Shown here: in pieces, positions 8,845 through 17,732 of the stretch
How positions within the stretch are numbered: position 1 is the first letter of the stretch
Layout: the number at the start of each line of letters is the position of its first letter
Origin: Bacteroidales bacterium
GTDB lineage: Bacteria > Bacteroidota > Bacteroidia > Bacteroidales > JAFGXI01
DNA length: 48,458 nt
Reading direction: 5' to 3'
Assembly (NCBI GenBank): GCA_016936665.1
Contig: JAFGXI010000003.1
Coordinates: 1-48,458 of the forward strand
The notes under the pieces: generated by a model
Told to the model about the DNA's origin: nothing
The model's database searches: none
What the model saw: only the letters and a program-made list of their open reading frames with translations
Position numbers and translations under genes: made by a program

Positions 8845-10347
8845 TTAATTCATCAAATAAAAACTTCCGGTATCAACAAATTTTTCACCTGTGGCCGAGT
8901 AATACTCCAAATAGTACATGTAATAACCTGTTGGATATAAATTACTGCCTGAGTATCCATCCCAACCTTTCTTATAATCAGTGGTTTCGAAAATTTTTTC
9001 TCCCCAGCGATCGTAAACCGAAAAGTAATAATGTTCTGGCGAAATAAAAACCATTTTGGGTTTAAAAATTCTATTTTGCATGCCTCCTTTTGGAGAAAAT
9101 GCTGTAGGCATCATTAAATGTGGCGCTTGACTTACGCAGACTTCGTTCGAATGCAAAACGTACAAACCATCGGCAACTTCGATATGATAGCAGAAATTAC
9201 CAATAAAATCTTCGTAGGATTGATTGAGCAAATTGTCGGTATAAACAAAAACATTTTCGCTAGAGTATATTGTTAAAGGCAAGCTAATGTAATTATTGCG
9301 TATCAGATTGTATTCTTTTATACCAAATTCGTCGTTGATATATTCGCTCCACCATATTTGATTGCTAACTTGTACGGTGTTGGCTTCGGCTTTAAGCAAA
9401 ATGTTTGAAATACGTACAGAGGTATCGATAACTTGCTCACAATTATCGAGCAGTTGCAGTTGATATAAATATTGTGTTTGGTTGACATCGACTTGGGCAT
9501 CGGTATAGTCGAAAATAGCAGCATTGAATTGATTTATTTGACTCAATACTTGAAAAGATTCTCCCATATTTTCGGAGCGTATCAGACGATAATTTTTAAT
9601 ATCCGCTGTTGGGTCTACTTCAAATTGCATGTGAATTTGTTCGCCTTCAACACTGATGTATATGGGGTAGATGTATTGTGGAACGTTGGGCAATACAGGT
9701 GTGAAGGGGATTTTATTCGAGGTGCTCGATCGCCCGTTGTGGCTATACACTCTAGCAAAAAAGTAATAGGTTGTTTCTGAACTGATAGGATACGTAATAT
9801 TGTTGGTAGTTCCATCGTATTGTCCAATGAGCTCTGTTTGCCCGTTTTGTTCGACATACAGTTTATAATGGTCGATGCCTTCCGACCAACCTTCGTAATT
9901 GTTCCACTTCAAGTCGACTTGTACTTTGCAATTAACTTCTTCTTGCCATGGAAATACTCGCACAGTTTTGTGTTGTTCGGAATGGTAACTTGCATTGTCG
10001 TTAAAATCGATAGCTTGAATAACGTAGGTTTGCGGATAATGTGGATCGGTCACAATCTTAGTATCGAGGTACGAGGTAACCGACGCATCGACAGAGTCTA
10101 ATAATTTGTATGTGCCTAAAACTTCGTTAAGGTATTTAATGTAGTACATTCTAACATCGGTAGAATCGCATGCTTGCCATGTAATTAATACATCGCCATT
10201 TGGGTTGACGGGATTTTCCCAAAGCACGGTTACAGAATCGATTACCGGCGTGTCGGGAGGTGTTAAGTCTTGAGCTCTTCCCTTTTGAATGCTCAATAGC
10301 CCTATAGCGATGAATAATATATATTGATTGCGTGTGAATATCGACAT
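8845..10347 (-). CDS. Secreted fibronectin-III-like protein with T9SS type B C-terminal sorting domain
   Basis: The 500-aa product starts with a signal peptide (MSIFTRNQYILFIAIGLLSI, cleavage near RAQ). It continues with about four Ig/fibronectin-III-like modules (for example VTVLWENPVNPNGDVLITW at ~40-60). It ends (408-500) with the gliding-motility/type B sorting domain: PTAFSPKGG, FSVYDRWGEKIFE, GWDGYSG and YPTGYYMYYLEY. Such C-terminal domains direct proteins through the type IX secretion system to the cell surface or medium. The gene is 9 bases after the second M16 peptidase gene and 2 bases before rel/spoT, inside the same operon. Its ligand is not evident. Confidence 0.9.
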   Translation of the reverse strand: MSIFTRNQYILFIAIGLLSIQKGRAQDLTPPDTPVIDSVTVLWENPVNPNGDVLITWQACDSTDVRMYYIKYLNEVLGTYKLLDSVDASVTSYLDTKIVTDPHYPQTYVIQAIDFNDNASYHSEQHKTVRVFPWQEEVNCKVQVDLKWNNYEGWSEGIDHYKLYVEQNGQTELIGQYDGTTNNITYPISSETTYYFFARVYSHNGRSSTSNKIPFTPVLPNVPQYIYPIYISVEGEQIHMQFEVDPTADIKNYRLIRSENMGESFQVLSQINQFNAAIFDYTDAQVDVNQTQYLYQLQLLDNCEQVIDTSVRISNILLKAEANTVQVSNQIWWSEYINDEFGIKEYNLIRNNYISLPLTIYSSENVFVYTDNLLNQSYEDFIGNFCYHIEVADGLYVLHSNEVCVSQAPHLMMPTAFSPKGGMQNRIFKPKMVFISPEHYYFSVYDRWGEKIFETTDYKKGWDGYSGSNLYPTGYYMYYLEYYSATGEKFVDTGSFYLMN

Positions 10348-10356
10348 AACTGAATC

Positions 10357-11628
10357 TTACATTTTTCCTGCAATCACTCTAATTAGACTATCTGTTTGAA
10401 GATATTGATTGGACAAATCTCTTATTTGTTTCGCCTGAATGGTTTTGATGGTCTGAATTAATCGGTGATAGTACTCCCAATTTAAATTATAAAGCCATGC
10501 TTCGGTATAGGTATCGGATTGAGCAAAGGCGCCATCCATGTTTCTTAAAAATTGTCCGAGCATGTAGTTTCTTACTTTTTCTAGCTCATCGCTAGAAATT
10601 AAATCGGTTTGAAGAACTTTTATTTCCTTATCAATTTCGTCGAGTGTTTGTTGGGTGTTTGCCGCGTTAACTTCCGAAACAATGGTTAGATAACCTGTCG
10701 CATGTAATGAAACAACAGCTGAACCGATTCCGTAAGTGTAACCTTTGTCTTCTCTAATATTTTTCATCAACCGAGAGCCAAAATAACCACCCAAAATGGT
10801 GTTAAGAACCTGCATAGCTGCGTAATCTTCGTGAGTCTTATTAAAAAGAATTTTTCCTAATCGAATCCCCGATTGCATGGCTCCTTTTTTCTCTGTATAA
10901 AAAAGCGATTGATTGTTGCTTTGTATTGTAAATGCAGGGATTGACGAACTGTTTGAGCTGCCATTTATCGTTTCTAAACGTTTCTTTATTTTGTATAATA
11001 TTTGCTCGTTAAATTGCCCGGCAATAACAACTTTGCAATCCTTAGGTTGATAATATTGTTTAAAGAAAGAGATTAAATCTTCACGATGAATGTTGTTAAA
11101 ATCATCCTCTTCTAAAACTTTAGCATAAGTATGGCCGCGAAATAATTCGGCATTAAAAGTTCGATTGGCGATGAACTTCACTTTTTCCATATCCATTTTA
11201 AACCGTTGTCTGGTTTTAGACAAATACAGTTGAAGCTGATGCTCGTCGAATGAAGGATAAGTTAGAATATCTACTAATATATCGAGACCTTTGTCGATGT
11301 GTTTTGTTAGCGAGTATAAACTGATTTTCGCCCAGTCTTTTTCGGCAGAAAGCGATAGAAACAGACCGTAAAAGTCGAGTTGTTCTGCCAATTTTTCAGC
11401 GCTGAAATTTTGACTACCTTCTCGCAGAAGGGCGTTACAAGTAGCAGCTTGCAGGTTTTTATTTTGATATACTGTTCCTGCTTTGAAATTTAACTCAATT
11501 TTAACGACTTCTTGCGTACCCGATTTAAATACAAGCGCCTGCATTCCGTTTGCTAAATTAAACGATTGAGGTTCGATAAAATGAATGTGCCCTATTTCTT
11601 TGTAATGAGGGGCGATGGTTCTATCCAT
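10357..11628 (-). CDS. M16-family peptidase-like protein, non-catalytic subunit
   Basis: From ATG 11628 the product is 423 aa and shows the M16 (pitrilysin/processing-peptidase) fold: an N-terminal half beginning FNLANGMQALVFKSG and the conserved second-half motif VKVVIAG-like (CKVVIAGQF), then RLMKNIREDKGYTYGIGS. The zinc motif HxxEH is absent; the corresponding position (61-73) reads AATCNALLREGSQ. This is therefore the regulatory partner of the catalytic subunit encoded immediately upstream, as in paired bacterial M16 proteases. It overlaps that gene by 8 bases (ATGGATAG). An open frame extends upstream to 11757, but this lies inside the neighbour and is not needed. No signal peptide is visible, so it probably acts in the cytoplasm or periplasm of the same complex. 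Confidence 0.9.
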   Translation of the reverse strand: MDRTIAPHYKEIGHIHFIEPQSFNLANGMQALVFKSGTQEVVKIELNFKAGTVYQNKNLQAATCNALLREGSQNFSAEKLAEQLDFYGLFLSLSAEKDWAKISLYSLTKHIDKGLDILVDILTYPSFDEHQLQLYLSKTRQRFKMDMEKVKFIANRTFNAELFRGHTYAKVLEEDDFNNIHREDLISFFKQYYQPKDCKVVIAGQFNEQILYKIKKRLETINGSSNSSSIPAFTIQSNNQSLFYTEKKGAMQSGIRLGKILFNKTHEDYAAMQVLNTILGGYFGSRLMKNIREDKGYTYGIGSAVVSLHATGYLTIVSEVNAANTQQTLDEIDKEIKVLQTDLISSDELEKVRNYMLGQFLRNMDGAFAQSDTYTEAWLYNLNWEYYHRLIQTIKTIQAKQIRDLSNQYLQTDSLIRVIAGKM

Positions 11629-12868
11629 GGGTTTCGTTTTTAAGGTAATGTAATACTGAGCAGTTTTCTTTGCGTAGAATTTTTTTAGCGTTGTCCATAA
11701 AAGCTTTTTCGGATACCGACTTATACATTTCGACTTCTTTATTGATGTTATTAGCATCGCCTAAAAGTTCGAATAATCCTAAATTCATGGCTTTGTTAAG
11801 TATGCTCATATCTGAAAAAACGAGGGTCGACTCTATTTTATTTTTTACTTTTTGTAATTCGTTCGGTTTCAGACCATTCAATAATAATTCTTCGAACTGT
11901 TGCCAGACTGCTTCTTCGGCTTGATCTATACTCACGTTGGGCATTAGCTTTCCGTTGACCATAAGTAAGCCGGGATCGTGGCTACCGGAAATATAGACGT
12001 CGAGCTCACTAAAAAGTTGTTGCTCTTGCACTAATGCACGATACATTCGCGATGATTTCCCATTTGAAAACACATCGGAAAGCAAATCTGTTGCGTGATA
12101 GTCTATATCGTTTTTCCCGCCCATATGAAAGGCCATTTGTAATGCATCGGCAGGCACATCGCGGTGTACAACCAATTTTCTGTATTCTGTTTGCTGGGGT
12201 TCTTGAGCGTAGGTTCTGGTTTTAAGTGTTCGTTTATCGATAGGACCAAAGTATTTTTCGGCCAAAGCTTTAACTTCGTCGACTGTTACATCTCCAACTA
12301 CAGATAAAATGGCATTGTTGGGCGCATAATGGCTGTAGAAAAAAGACTTTACATCGTCCATGGTTGCGTTTTCGATGTGTGAGATTTCTTTACCTATAGT
12401 TGACCACTGATAAGGATGTGTTTTATAGGCTAAAGGGCGAAAAAGCAAACTCATATCGCCGTAGGGTTGGTTCAAATAATTCTGCTTGAATTCCTCAATA
12501 ACGACTTGGCGTTGCACTTCTAAGCTCTTGTCGGTAAAAGCTAAGCTCAACATTCTGTCGCTTTCGAGCCAAAAAGCAGTTTCCAAATTATCTTTTGGTA
12601 GTGTTTCGTAATAGTTGGTAATGTCGTTGTTGGTAAAGGCATTATTACTACCTCCAACACGCTCCAAAGGTTCGTCGTACGATGGAATGTTTATAGATCC
12701 ACCAAACATTAAATGCTCAAACAAATGAGCAAAGCCGGTTTTTTCGGGGTTTTCGTCTTTTGCACCAACATTGTAAACGATATTAAAAGCTACCAATGGT
12801 GTGGTTTTATCTTGATGAACAATGACTTTTAACCCATTGTTCAATTGAAATTTTTCAAATGTTATCAT
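11621..12868 (-). CDS. M16-family zinc metallopeptidase, catalytic subunit
   Basis: The 415-aa product has the inverted zinc motif H48-L-F-E51-H52 (in GFAHLFEHLMFGG), with the distal glutamate expected in VVIEEFKQN at ~125-126. It also has the M16 start block LNNGLKVIVHQD. A second-half domain with GNxRTLKT and VHRDVPADALQMAFH-type strands gives the usual ~45 kDa half-clamshell. The zinc site makes it the active partner of the inactive subunit encoded next (8-base overlap); M16 enzymes degrade peptides or process precursors. I chose ATG 12868, one base after the stop of the upstream flavoenzyme gene; an in-frame TTG at 12877 would overlap that gene. Confidence 0.93.
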   Translation of the reverse strand: MITFEKFQLNNGLKVIVHQDKTTPLVAFNIVYNVGAKDENPEKTGFAHLFEHLMFGGSINIPSYDEPLERVGGSNNAFTNNDITNYYETLPKDNLETAFWLESDRMLSLAFTDKSLEVQRQVVIEEFKQNYLNQPYGDMSLLFRPLAYKTHPYQWSTIGKEISHIENATMDDVKSFFYSHYAPNNAILSVVGDVTVDEVKALAEKYFGPIDKRTLKTRTYAQEPQQTEYRKLVVHRDVPADALQMAFHMGGKNDIDYHATDLLSDVFSNGKSSRMYRALVQEQQLFSELDVYISGSHDPGLLMVNGKLMPNVSIDQAEEAVWQQFEELLLNGLKPNELQKVKNKIESTLVFSDMSILNKAMNLGLFELLGDANNINKEVEMYKSVSEKAFMDNAKKILRKENCSVLHYLKNETHG

Positions 12869-12869
12869 C

Positions 12870-13826
12870 TTAACCAATATTAAATTTAACGTGCGATATT
12901 TGTTCGCGTGCTACTTTATATTCTAACACTATGTCTTCAATGATGTGCGAAACCGGTTTTATCTCATCAATTAAAGAGGAGATTTGTCCTGCTTCCAACT
13001 CGCCTTCTACATTGTCGCCTTCGAACATGCCTTTTTTAGCTCTTCCTTTACCTAATAGTGCTTGAAGTTCTACGGTTGAAATTCCGCTTAGTTCAGCTTC
13101 TTGAACTTTGTTAAAAAAAGGATTTTTTATTAAACGAACAGGAACCAATTGTTTGAGTGTAAGCATAGTGTCGCCTTCTTTTGCATCGACGATTGCGGTT
13201 TTAAATGCATTATGAGCTGAAGCTTCTATTGATGCAGCGAATCGAGTTCCCATCTGTATGCCGTCTGCACCAAGAGCCATAGCTGCCAACATGCCACGCC
13301 CGGTGCCTATCCCGCCAGCGGCAATAAGTGGCAATGTAGTTACTTTTCTAACTTGAGGTACAGCAACCATAGTAGTAGTCTCTTCGCGTCCGTTATGGCC
13401 TCCGGCTTCGAAACCTTCAATGACTATGGCGTCAACGCCGGCTTCTTCGGCTTTAATTGCAAATTTTGAATTGGATACAACATGAACAACGGTAATTCCT
13501 TTCGATTTTAAAAAAGAAGTCCATGTTTTTGGATTTCCTGCAGATGTGAACACGATTTTAACGCCTTCTTCAACAACAATCTTCATCAGGTCTTCTGTAT
13601 CGGGGTAAAGCATTGGAATATTTACACCAAATGGTTGTTTGGTAGCTGTTTTAGCTTTTTGCACATGCTCGCGAAACATTTCGGGGTGCATCGATCCTGC
13701 GCCAATTAGCCCTAAGCCTCCTGCGTTACTTACCGCGGAGGCCAATTTCCACCCGCTGCACCAAATCATTCCGCCTTGAATAATCGGATATTTTATATCG
13801 AAAAGTCTACAAATTCTGTTAGTCAT
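12870..13826 (-). CDS. FMN-dependent nitronate monooxygenase / FabK-type enoyl-ACP reductase family enzyme
   Basis: This 318-aa TIM-barrel flavoprotein has the family hallmarks: YPIIQGGM (13-20), AGGLGLIG (35-42), PFGVNI, the catalytic-site GGHNG with H144, AAGGIGTGRG and the phosphate-binding GADGIQMGTRF. The pattern fits both 2-nitropropane dioxygenase/nitronate monooxygenases and enoyl-ACP reductase II (FabK); its overall spacing and GGHxG loop resemble FabK strongly. Without a search I leave the two open. It is the first gene of the five-gene operon ending with rel/spoT, and a -7 candidate lies 25 bases upstream. If it is FabK it would act in fatty-acid elongation. Confidence 0.85.
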   Translation of the reverse strand: MTNRICRLFDIKYPIIQGGMIWCSGWKLASAVSNAGGLGLIGAGSMHPEMFREHVQKAKTATKQPFGVNIPMLYPDTEDLMKIVVEEGVKIVFTSAGNPKTWTSFLKSKGITVVHVVSNSKFAIKAEEAGVDAIVIEGFEAGGHNGREETTTMVAVPQVRKVTTLPLIAAGGIGTGRGMLAAMALGADGIQMGTRFAASIEASAHNAFKTAIVDAKEGDTMLTLKQLVPVRLIKNPFFNKVQEAELSGISTVELQALLGKGRAKKGMFEGDNVEGELEAGQISSLIDEIKPVSHIIEDIVLEYKVAREQISHVKFNIG

Positions 13827-13850
13827 TTTGTTTCAATTTTACCTTATTTA

Positions 13851-13858
13851 CAAAGATA
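13851..13858 (-). promoter_or_regulatory. candidate -7 element for the NMO/M16/rel operon
   Basis: TATCTTTG on the minus strand matches TAnnTTTG and is 25 bases before the ATG at 13826. No good -33 match sits 19-21 bases further upstream, so it is tentative. The 198-base gap 13827-14024 otherwise holds only AT-rich sequence, including a weak A/T hairpin around 13900-13920. Confidence 0.35.
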
Positions 13859-14024
13859 CAAAAGCAAACGAATTCGCAGTTTAACAAATGCATTTCAATA
13901 AAAAGTTTAAGCTTTTTTTAAATTCTAAAGTTAGTTTTAATAATTCTACTGATATAAAATTTTCGGAATGTTTAATAGGTAAAAAGAATTTTACAGCTTT
14001 ATCTGGATAGTGCAAGAGATTTTT

Positions 14025-17000
14025 TCAATCCATTTTCGGACAGGGGAGGTAAAACATAAAAGTGGAGCCTACTCCAAGCGTACTTTCAACTTTAATTTCC
14101 CCTTTATGTATATGAACAAATTCTTGGCATAGCATTAATCCAAGCCCTGTTCCTTTTTCTTTGTTAGTGCCTGTTGTTGTATGGATTTCATCATTATTAA
14201 ATATTTTTTTGATGTTTTTTTGATCTATACCAACGCCTTGATCTTTAATATAAAACCATTGTTTTCGGCTATCGTTTAAATAATCAATTGTTATTTTCGA
14301 ATTTGGGTGGCTGAATTTAATGGCATTGTTTATTAAATTTCTAAGAATAGTCTCAAGAATGAAATCGTCTGCAAAAATCATTTGAGAAGAATTGTAATGT
14401 TTTTGAATTTGAATGTTTTTATTATTCAGAAGACTTTCCGAAAATGTAGTAATTCTCTCGACAATTTCGTTTAGTCTGTGCCAGTTAGGCTTGTATTCGA
14501 TTTGTGAACTTTGCAGACGAGACCAATGCAGTAAGTTAGTTAGTAGGGTAAAACTTTGTAAAGCAACTTTGTTAACTTGCTCGCTATATGTTTGTAAGCC
14601 GGAATAATCGCCCGAAATAACAGCTTCTTGCATTAAATTACTAAACCCTAAAATTGCATTGTATGGCCCTTTTAAATCGTGAGCAATAATTGCGTACATT
14701 TTGTCTTTAGTTTTGTTAAGTTTTAATAATTCTTGATTTTGTAATGTAATTATATTTTCTTTTTCTACGAGCTCGCTAATATCTGCTATGGTACCAAGAG
14801 AAACTAGTGGGTTGCCTTTATCGTCGTAGGTAGTAATGCATTTTTCGTTGACGTATTTTAAAGTGTTATTTTTTAATAGAATTCTATGAACAACATTGTA
14901 TTCAGTATTCTTTTCCACAGATTCTTGATATGCTTTCGAAACATACTCTATATCGTCGGGATGAATTAATGATAAAAATGATTCAAGAGTTCCCTTAAAT
15001 GTTTTATTATTAGTTTCAAAAATACGGTATGTTTCATCGGACCACGATAGTTTATTGTCGATGTAGTTGTATTCCCAATGTCCTATTTTAGCTGTTTTTT
15101 GAGCTAATTTTAATTGTGCATCACTTTTAGCTAAGGCTTCTTCGTTGGTTTTTCGTGAGGTAATATCTGTATGGGTTCCAATCATTCTTGTCGCTTGGCC
15201 ATCATTGTTGTATTCGACAATTTTTCCACGGTCTAAAACCCAAATATAATGGCCGTCTCTATGAAATAAACGATGTTCGCTTTCATAAAAGGGTAATTTT
15301 CCTTCTAGATGAGCATTTACTTTCGAAAAGGTTTCGTTAAGATCGTCCGGATGTACTCTAGTACTCCACGACTCTAACTTATGCTCTATCTCATTGGGGG
15401 CATATCCTAGCATTTCTTTCCATCTGTCAGAAAAAAACACATCCTCGGTTAATAAGTTCCAGTCCCAAAGGCCGTCTTTGTTCCCTTCGATGGCAAATTG
15501 CCAACGCATTTGGCTGTCAAACAATTCTTGCTCTGCTCTTTTTAATGCACTAATATCGGTTGCGATGGTGTAATTATATTTTTTTCCACCAATTATAAGA
15601 ATCTCTGCAGTAAGAAGAACATTAAGCGTTTTCCCGGATTTGGTTTTGAGTATAGATTCGGTGTTTTTTATATACCCTTTATGTTCTAGTTGAGAGTGTA
15701 GCTTCTCTCTCGATTTTGTTGTGATTATATTTAATTCTGTTGCTGTTTTGCCAATTATTTCCGTTTCTGTAAATTCTAGTTTTTCGACAAATGCATGGTT
15801 AACTTCAATATATGCTCCAGTTTCGAGGTCGCTTAAGCCACAAATAGAAGGATTGTTGTAAAATGTTTTTGAGAATTTTTCTTCGGAGAGTTCCAATCCC
15901 GAAATATTTTTACTTACACCAAAGAGAACTTCATTTTCGTTCCAAATGCCGGGGTAAACTATAGTTTCTACAGGAATTAGTACGCCATTTTTATCAATAA
16001 GAGGAATTTTACAAATGTCTTTAGTGCCATTTAACATAGCTTGAATTGTGTTTATTGCTTCTTGGTGCCGTTCTTGAGGGTGAACCTTTAAAACTGATGC
16101 CCCAATTAATTCATTGGCTTCAAATTTCAGTCTTTTTAGAACAGTGCTATTGAAATCTATTATATTCCCTTGTTTGTCTAAAACCCATAAGAAATCGGAA
16201 ACTGTGTGGAAAAATGCTTTAAAGTTGGCTTCCTCCTGCCTCAATTTTGTTTCTGCATTTTTTTGATCTGTAATTAGTTTATTACTTCCTCTAATGCCGA
16301 TGTTTTTCCCATCGTAATCTTTAACAGTATTGCAGACGTGCGATATCCATTCAATCTTACCATCTTTAGAAACTATTCTGAACTCTATAGGTGATATATA
16401 GCCTTCATTTAATTGATGAGAATGCTTGAAGAATATTGGTTTATCTTCGTCATATATAATATCATTAAGCAATTGAGGATTATTAAAAAACTCTTTCACA
16501 CTATATCCCGTAATACTTTCGCAGGAGGGCGAAACATATATAAACTGGTTGTTTTTGTCGATCCAATATTCCCAGTTGTAGTTATAATCGGCTACTATTC
16601 TGTATTTTTCTTTTTCGTCATGCAACTCTTTTTGAGCTTTTTTAAGTCGCTCAACTGTTGAGTTTAACGATTTGTTTTTATCATCGATAAGTTTATTTAG
16701 AACGGTTGTTTTATCGGCAACATTTAATTTAAATTTAAAAGAAAATGTAATAAAAATCAAAAATACAAAAGCAATAAGTGCAAACGAAATATACACTTGG
16801 TTTCGATGGAAGCTATCAATTTCGCTTTGAACAGCATCGTAGTCTATACTAATAATTATTTTACACTTCGAGTGCGATGGGCAATGAATCCATTGTGTTT
16901 GAATGCCTTCTGCATTAATGCTATCTGCTTGAAATTGAGGATTGTGGTCGATTCTGATGTTAAAATTAGCTGCCTGTAATTTAGGGATCGCATTGTTGTT

Positions 17001-17519
17001 TTGAAACTGTAAAAAGTCATATCCTATTATCTTGTTTTTGTAAAAAATAGGATTGGTTACAGAAACAATTAATAGCTTGCTTTGCGTAAAAATATCGATT
17101 TGAATGGAGTCGGGGTAATTTTTAAAAATATTGGCAGAGTCAACTTCACCAAAAGATGTAATAATGCGTTGGTTAGTTAATCTAAGCCCTTGCTTACAAT
17201 CGGAAAGGGCTTTTATACCATCTTTAAATTTAGAATCGGTAAACTCCGAAAGTTCTTTAAAACTTATAGATTGCTGATGATATTCTATTAATTTTTGTTT
17301 TATCATGCTTCGGCTGCTTATGCTCCTTGCGCCTTCGACATACTTTTCAACATGATTTCTTATTAAGTTGTAAAAGAGTTCTGATTTAAAACGATTAGTT
17401 TCATTTAGGTTTTGAGTAAAATACGTTTTGTGTGCCTGAAATGCTACAAAATAATAAAATAAAGCCATTACCATAACAACTATAGCCAAAAGAGCAATAT
17501 TAATCTTTTTGAGACTCAT
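14025..17519 (-). CDS. Membrane-bound multi-PAS sensor histidine kinase (orphan)
   Basis: The 1164-aa protein has a membrane helix at 7-27, a ~210-residue periplasmic sensor region, a second helix at 241-262 and a short coiled coil (265-305). Five PAS domains follow, starting near 306, 425, 555, 670 and 800 (for example NGYSVKEFF-type and HPDDLNETF/HPDDIEYVS motifs). The kinase core has H-box IIAHDLKGPYNAILGFSN (phosphoacceptor H947), N-box LRNLINNAIKF (~1060), G1 DQGVGI and G2 GTGLGL (1123-1128). All catalytic motifs are intact. No response regulator lies beside it, so its target is unknown. It is transcribed divergently from ettA. The periplasmic part looks Cache-like, but I cannot assign a ligand. 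Confidence 0.92.
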   Translation of the reverse strand: MSLKKINIALLAIVVMVMALFYYFVAFQAHKTYFTQNLNETNRFKSELFYNLIRNHVEKYVEGARSISSRSMIKQKLIEYHQQSISFKELSEFTDSKFKDGIKALSDCKQGLRLTNQRIITSFGEVDSANIFKNYPDSIQIDIFTQSKLLIVSVTNPIFYKNKIIGYDFLQFQNNNAIPKLQAANFNIRIDHNPQFQADSINAEGIQTQWIHCPSHSKCKIIISIDYDAVQSEIDSFHRNQVYISFALIAFVFLIFITFSFKFKLNVADKTTVLNKLIDDKNKSLNSTVERLKKAQKELHDEKEKYRIVADYNYNWEYWIDKNNQFIYVSPSCESITGYSVKEFFNNPQLLNDIIYDEDKPIFFKHSHQLNEGYISPIEFRIVSKDGKIEWISHVCNTVKDYDGKNIGIRGSNKLITDQKNAETKLRQEEANFKAFFHTVSDFLWVLDKQGNIIDFNSTVLKRLKFEANELIGASVLKVHPQERHQEAINTIQAMLNGTKDICKIPLIDKNGVLIPVETIVYPGIWNENEVLFGVSKNISGLELSEEKFSKTFYNNPSICGLSDLETGAYIEVNHAFVEKLEFTETEIIGKTATELNIITTKSREKLHSQLEHKGYIKNTESILKTKSGKTLNVLLTAEILIIGGKKYNYTIATDISALKRAEQELFDSQMRWQFAIEGNKDGLWDWNLLTEDVFFSDRWKEMLGYAPNEIEHKLESWSTRVHPDDLNETFSKVNAHLEGKLPFYESEHRLFHRDGHYIWVLDRGKIVEYNNDGQATRMIGTHTDITSRKTNEEALAKSDAQLKLAQKTAKIGHWEYNYIDNKLSWSDETYRIFETNNKTFKGTLESFLSLIHPDDIEYVSKAYQESVEKNTEYNVVHRILLKNNTLKYVNEKCITTYDDKGNPLVSLGTIADISELVEKENIITLQNQELLKLNKTKDKMYAIIAHDLKGPYNAILGFSNLMQEAVISGDYSGLQTYSEQVNKVALQSFTLLTNLLHWSRLQSSQIEYKPNWHRLNEIVERITTFSESLLNNKNIQIQKHYNSSQMIFADDFILETILRNLINNAIKFSHPNSKITIDYLNDSRKQWFYIKDQGVGIDQKNIKKIFNNDEIHTTTGTNKEKGTGLGLMLCQEFVHIHKGEIKVESTLGVGSTFMFYLPCPKMD

Positions 17520-17701
17520 CTTTACAAAAGCTTATAAATTAGAACTTTGCTTAATGTTTTATCTAATGGGTTTTACAAAAGCAAGTTAGTTTTATTGAGA
17601 GCAAAAACAAAATGTTTTTCGTCAAATTTTATTAAAGTTAACTTTTTTAATGTAAACAAATACAGAGAGTTAATAATTCGCTCTAGATGAAATTCTTTAA
17701 T

Positions 17702-17709
17702 TATTTTTG
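17702..17709 (+). promoter_or_regulatory. candidate -7 element for ettA
   Basis: TATTTTTG matches TAnnTTTG, 23 bases before ATG 17733. A partial -33 (TTCG, 17677-17680) sits 21 bases upstream. The divergent intergenic region 17520-17732 also contains an 11-base direct repeat TTTACAAAAGC at 17521 and 17572 on the histidine-kinase side. Confidence 0.35.
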
Positions 17710-17732
17710 CAAACGATTTTAATAAACAAAAT

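Noticed and set aside
12875..12877. TTG 12877 as start of the catalytic M16 subunit
   Set aside because: ATG 12868 is three codons later, begins the conserved domain and avoids overlap with the upstream stop.
13900..13920. A/T-only hairpin downstream of the histidine kinase as a terminator
   Set aside because: The stem is only a few A-T pairs around AAGTTTAAGCTT with no GC core, too weak to claim.
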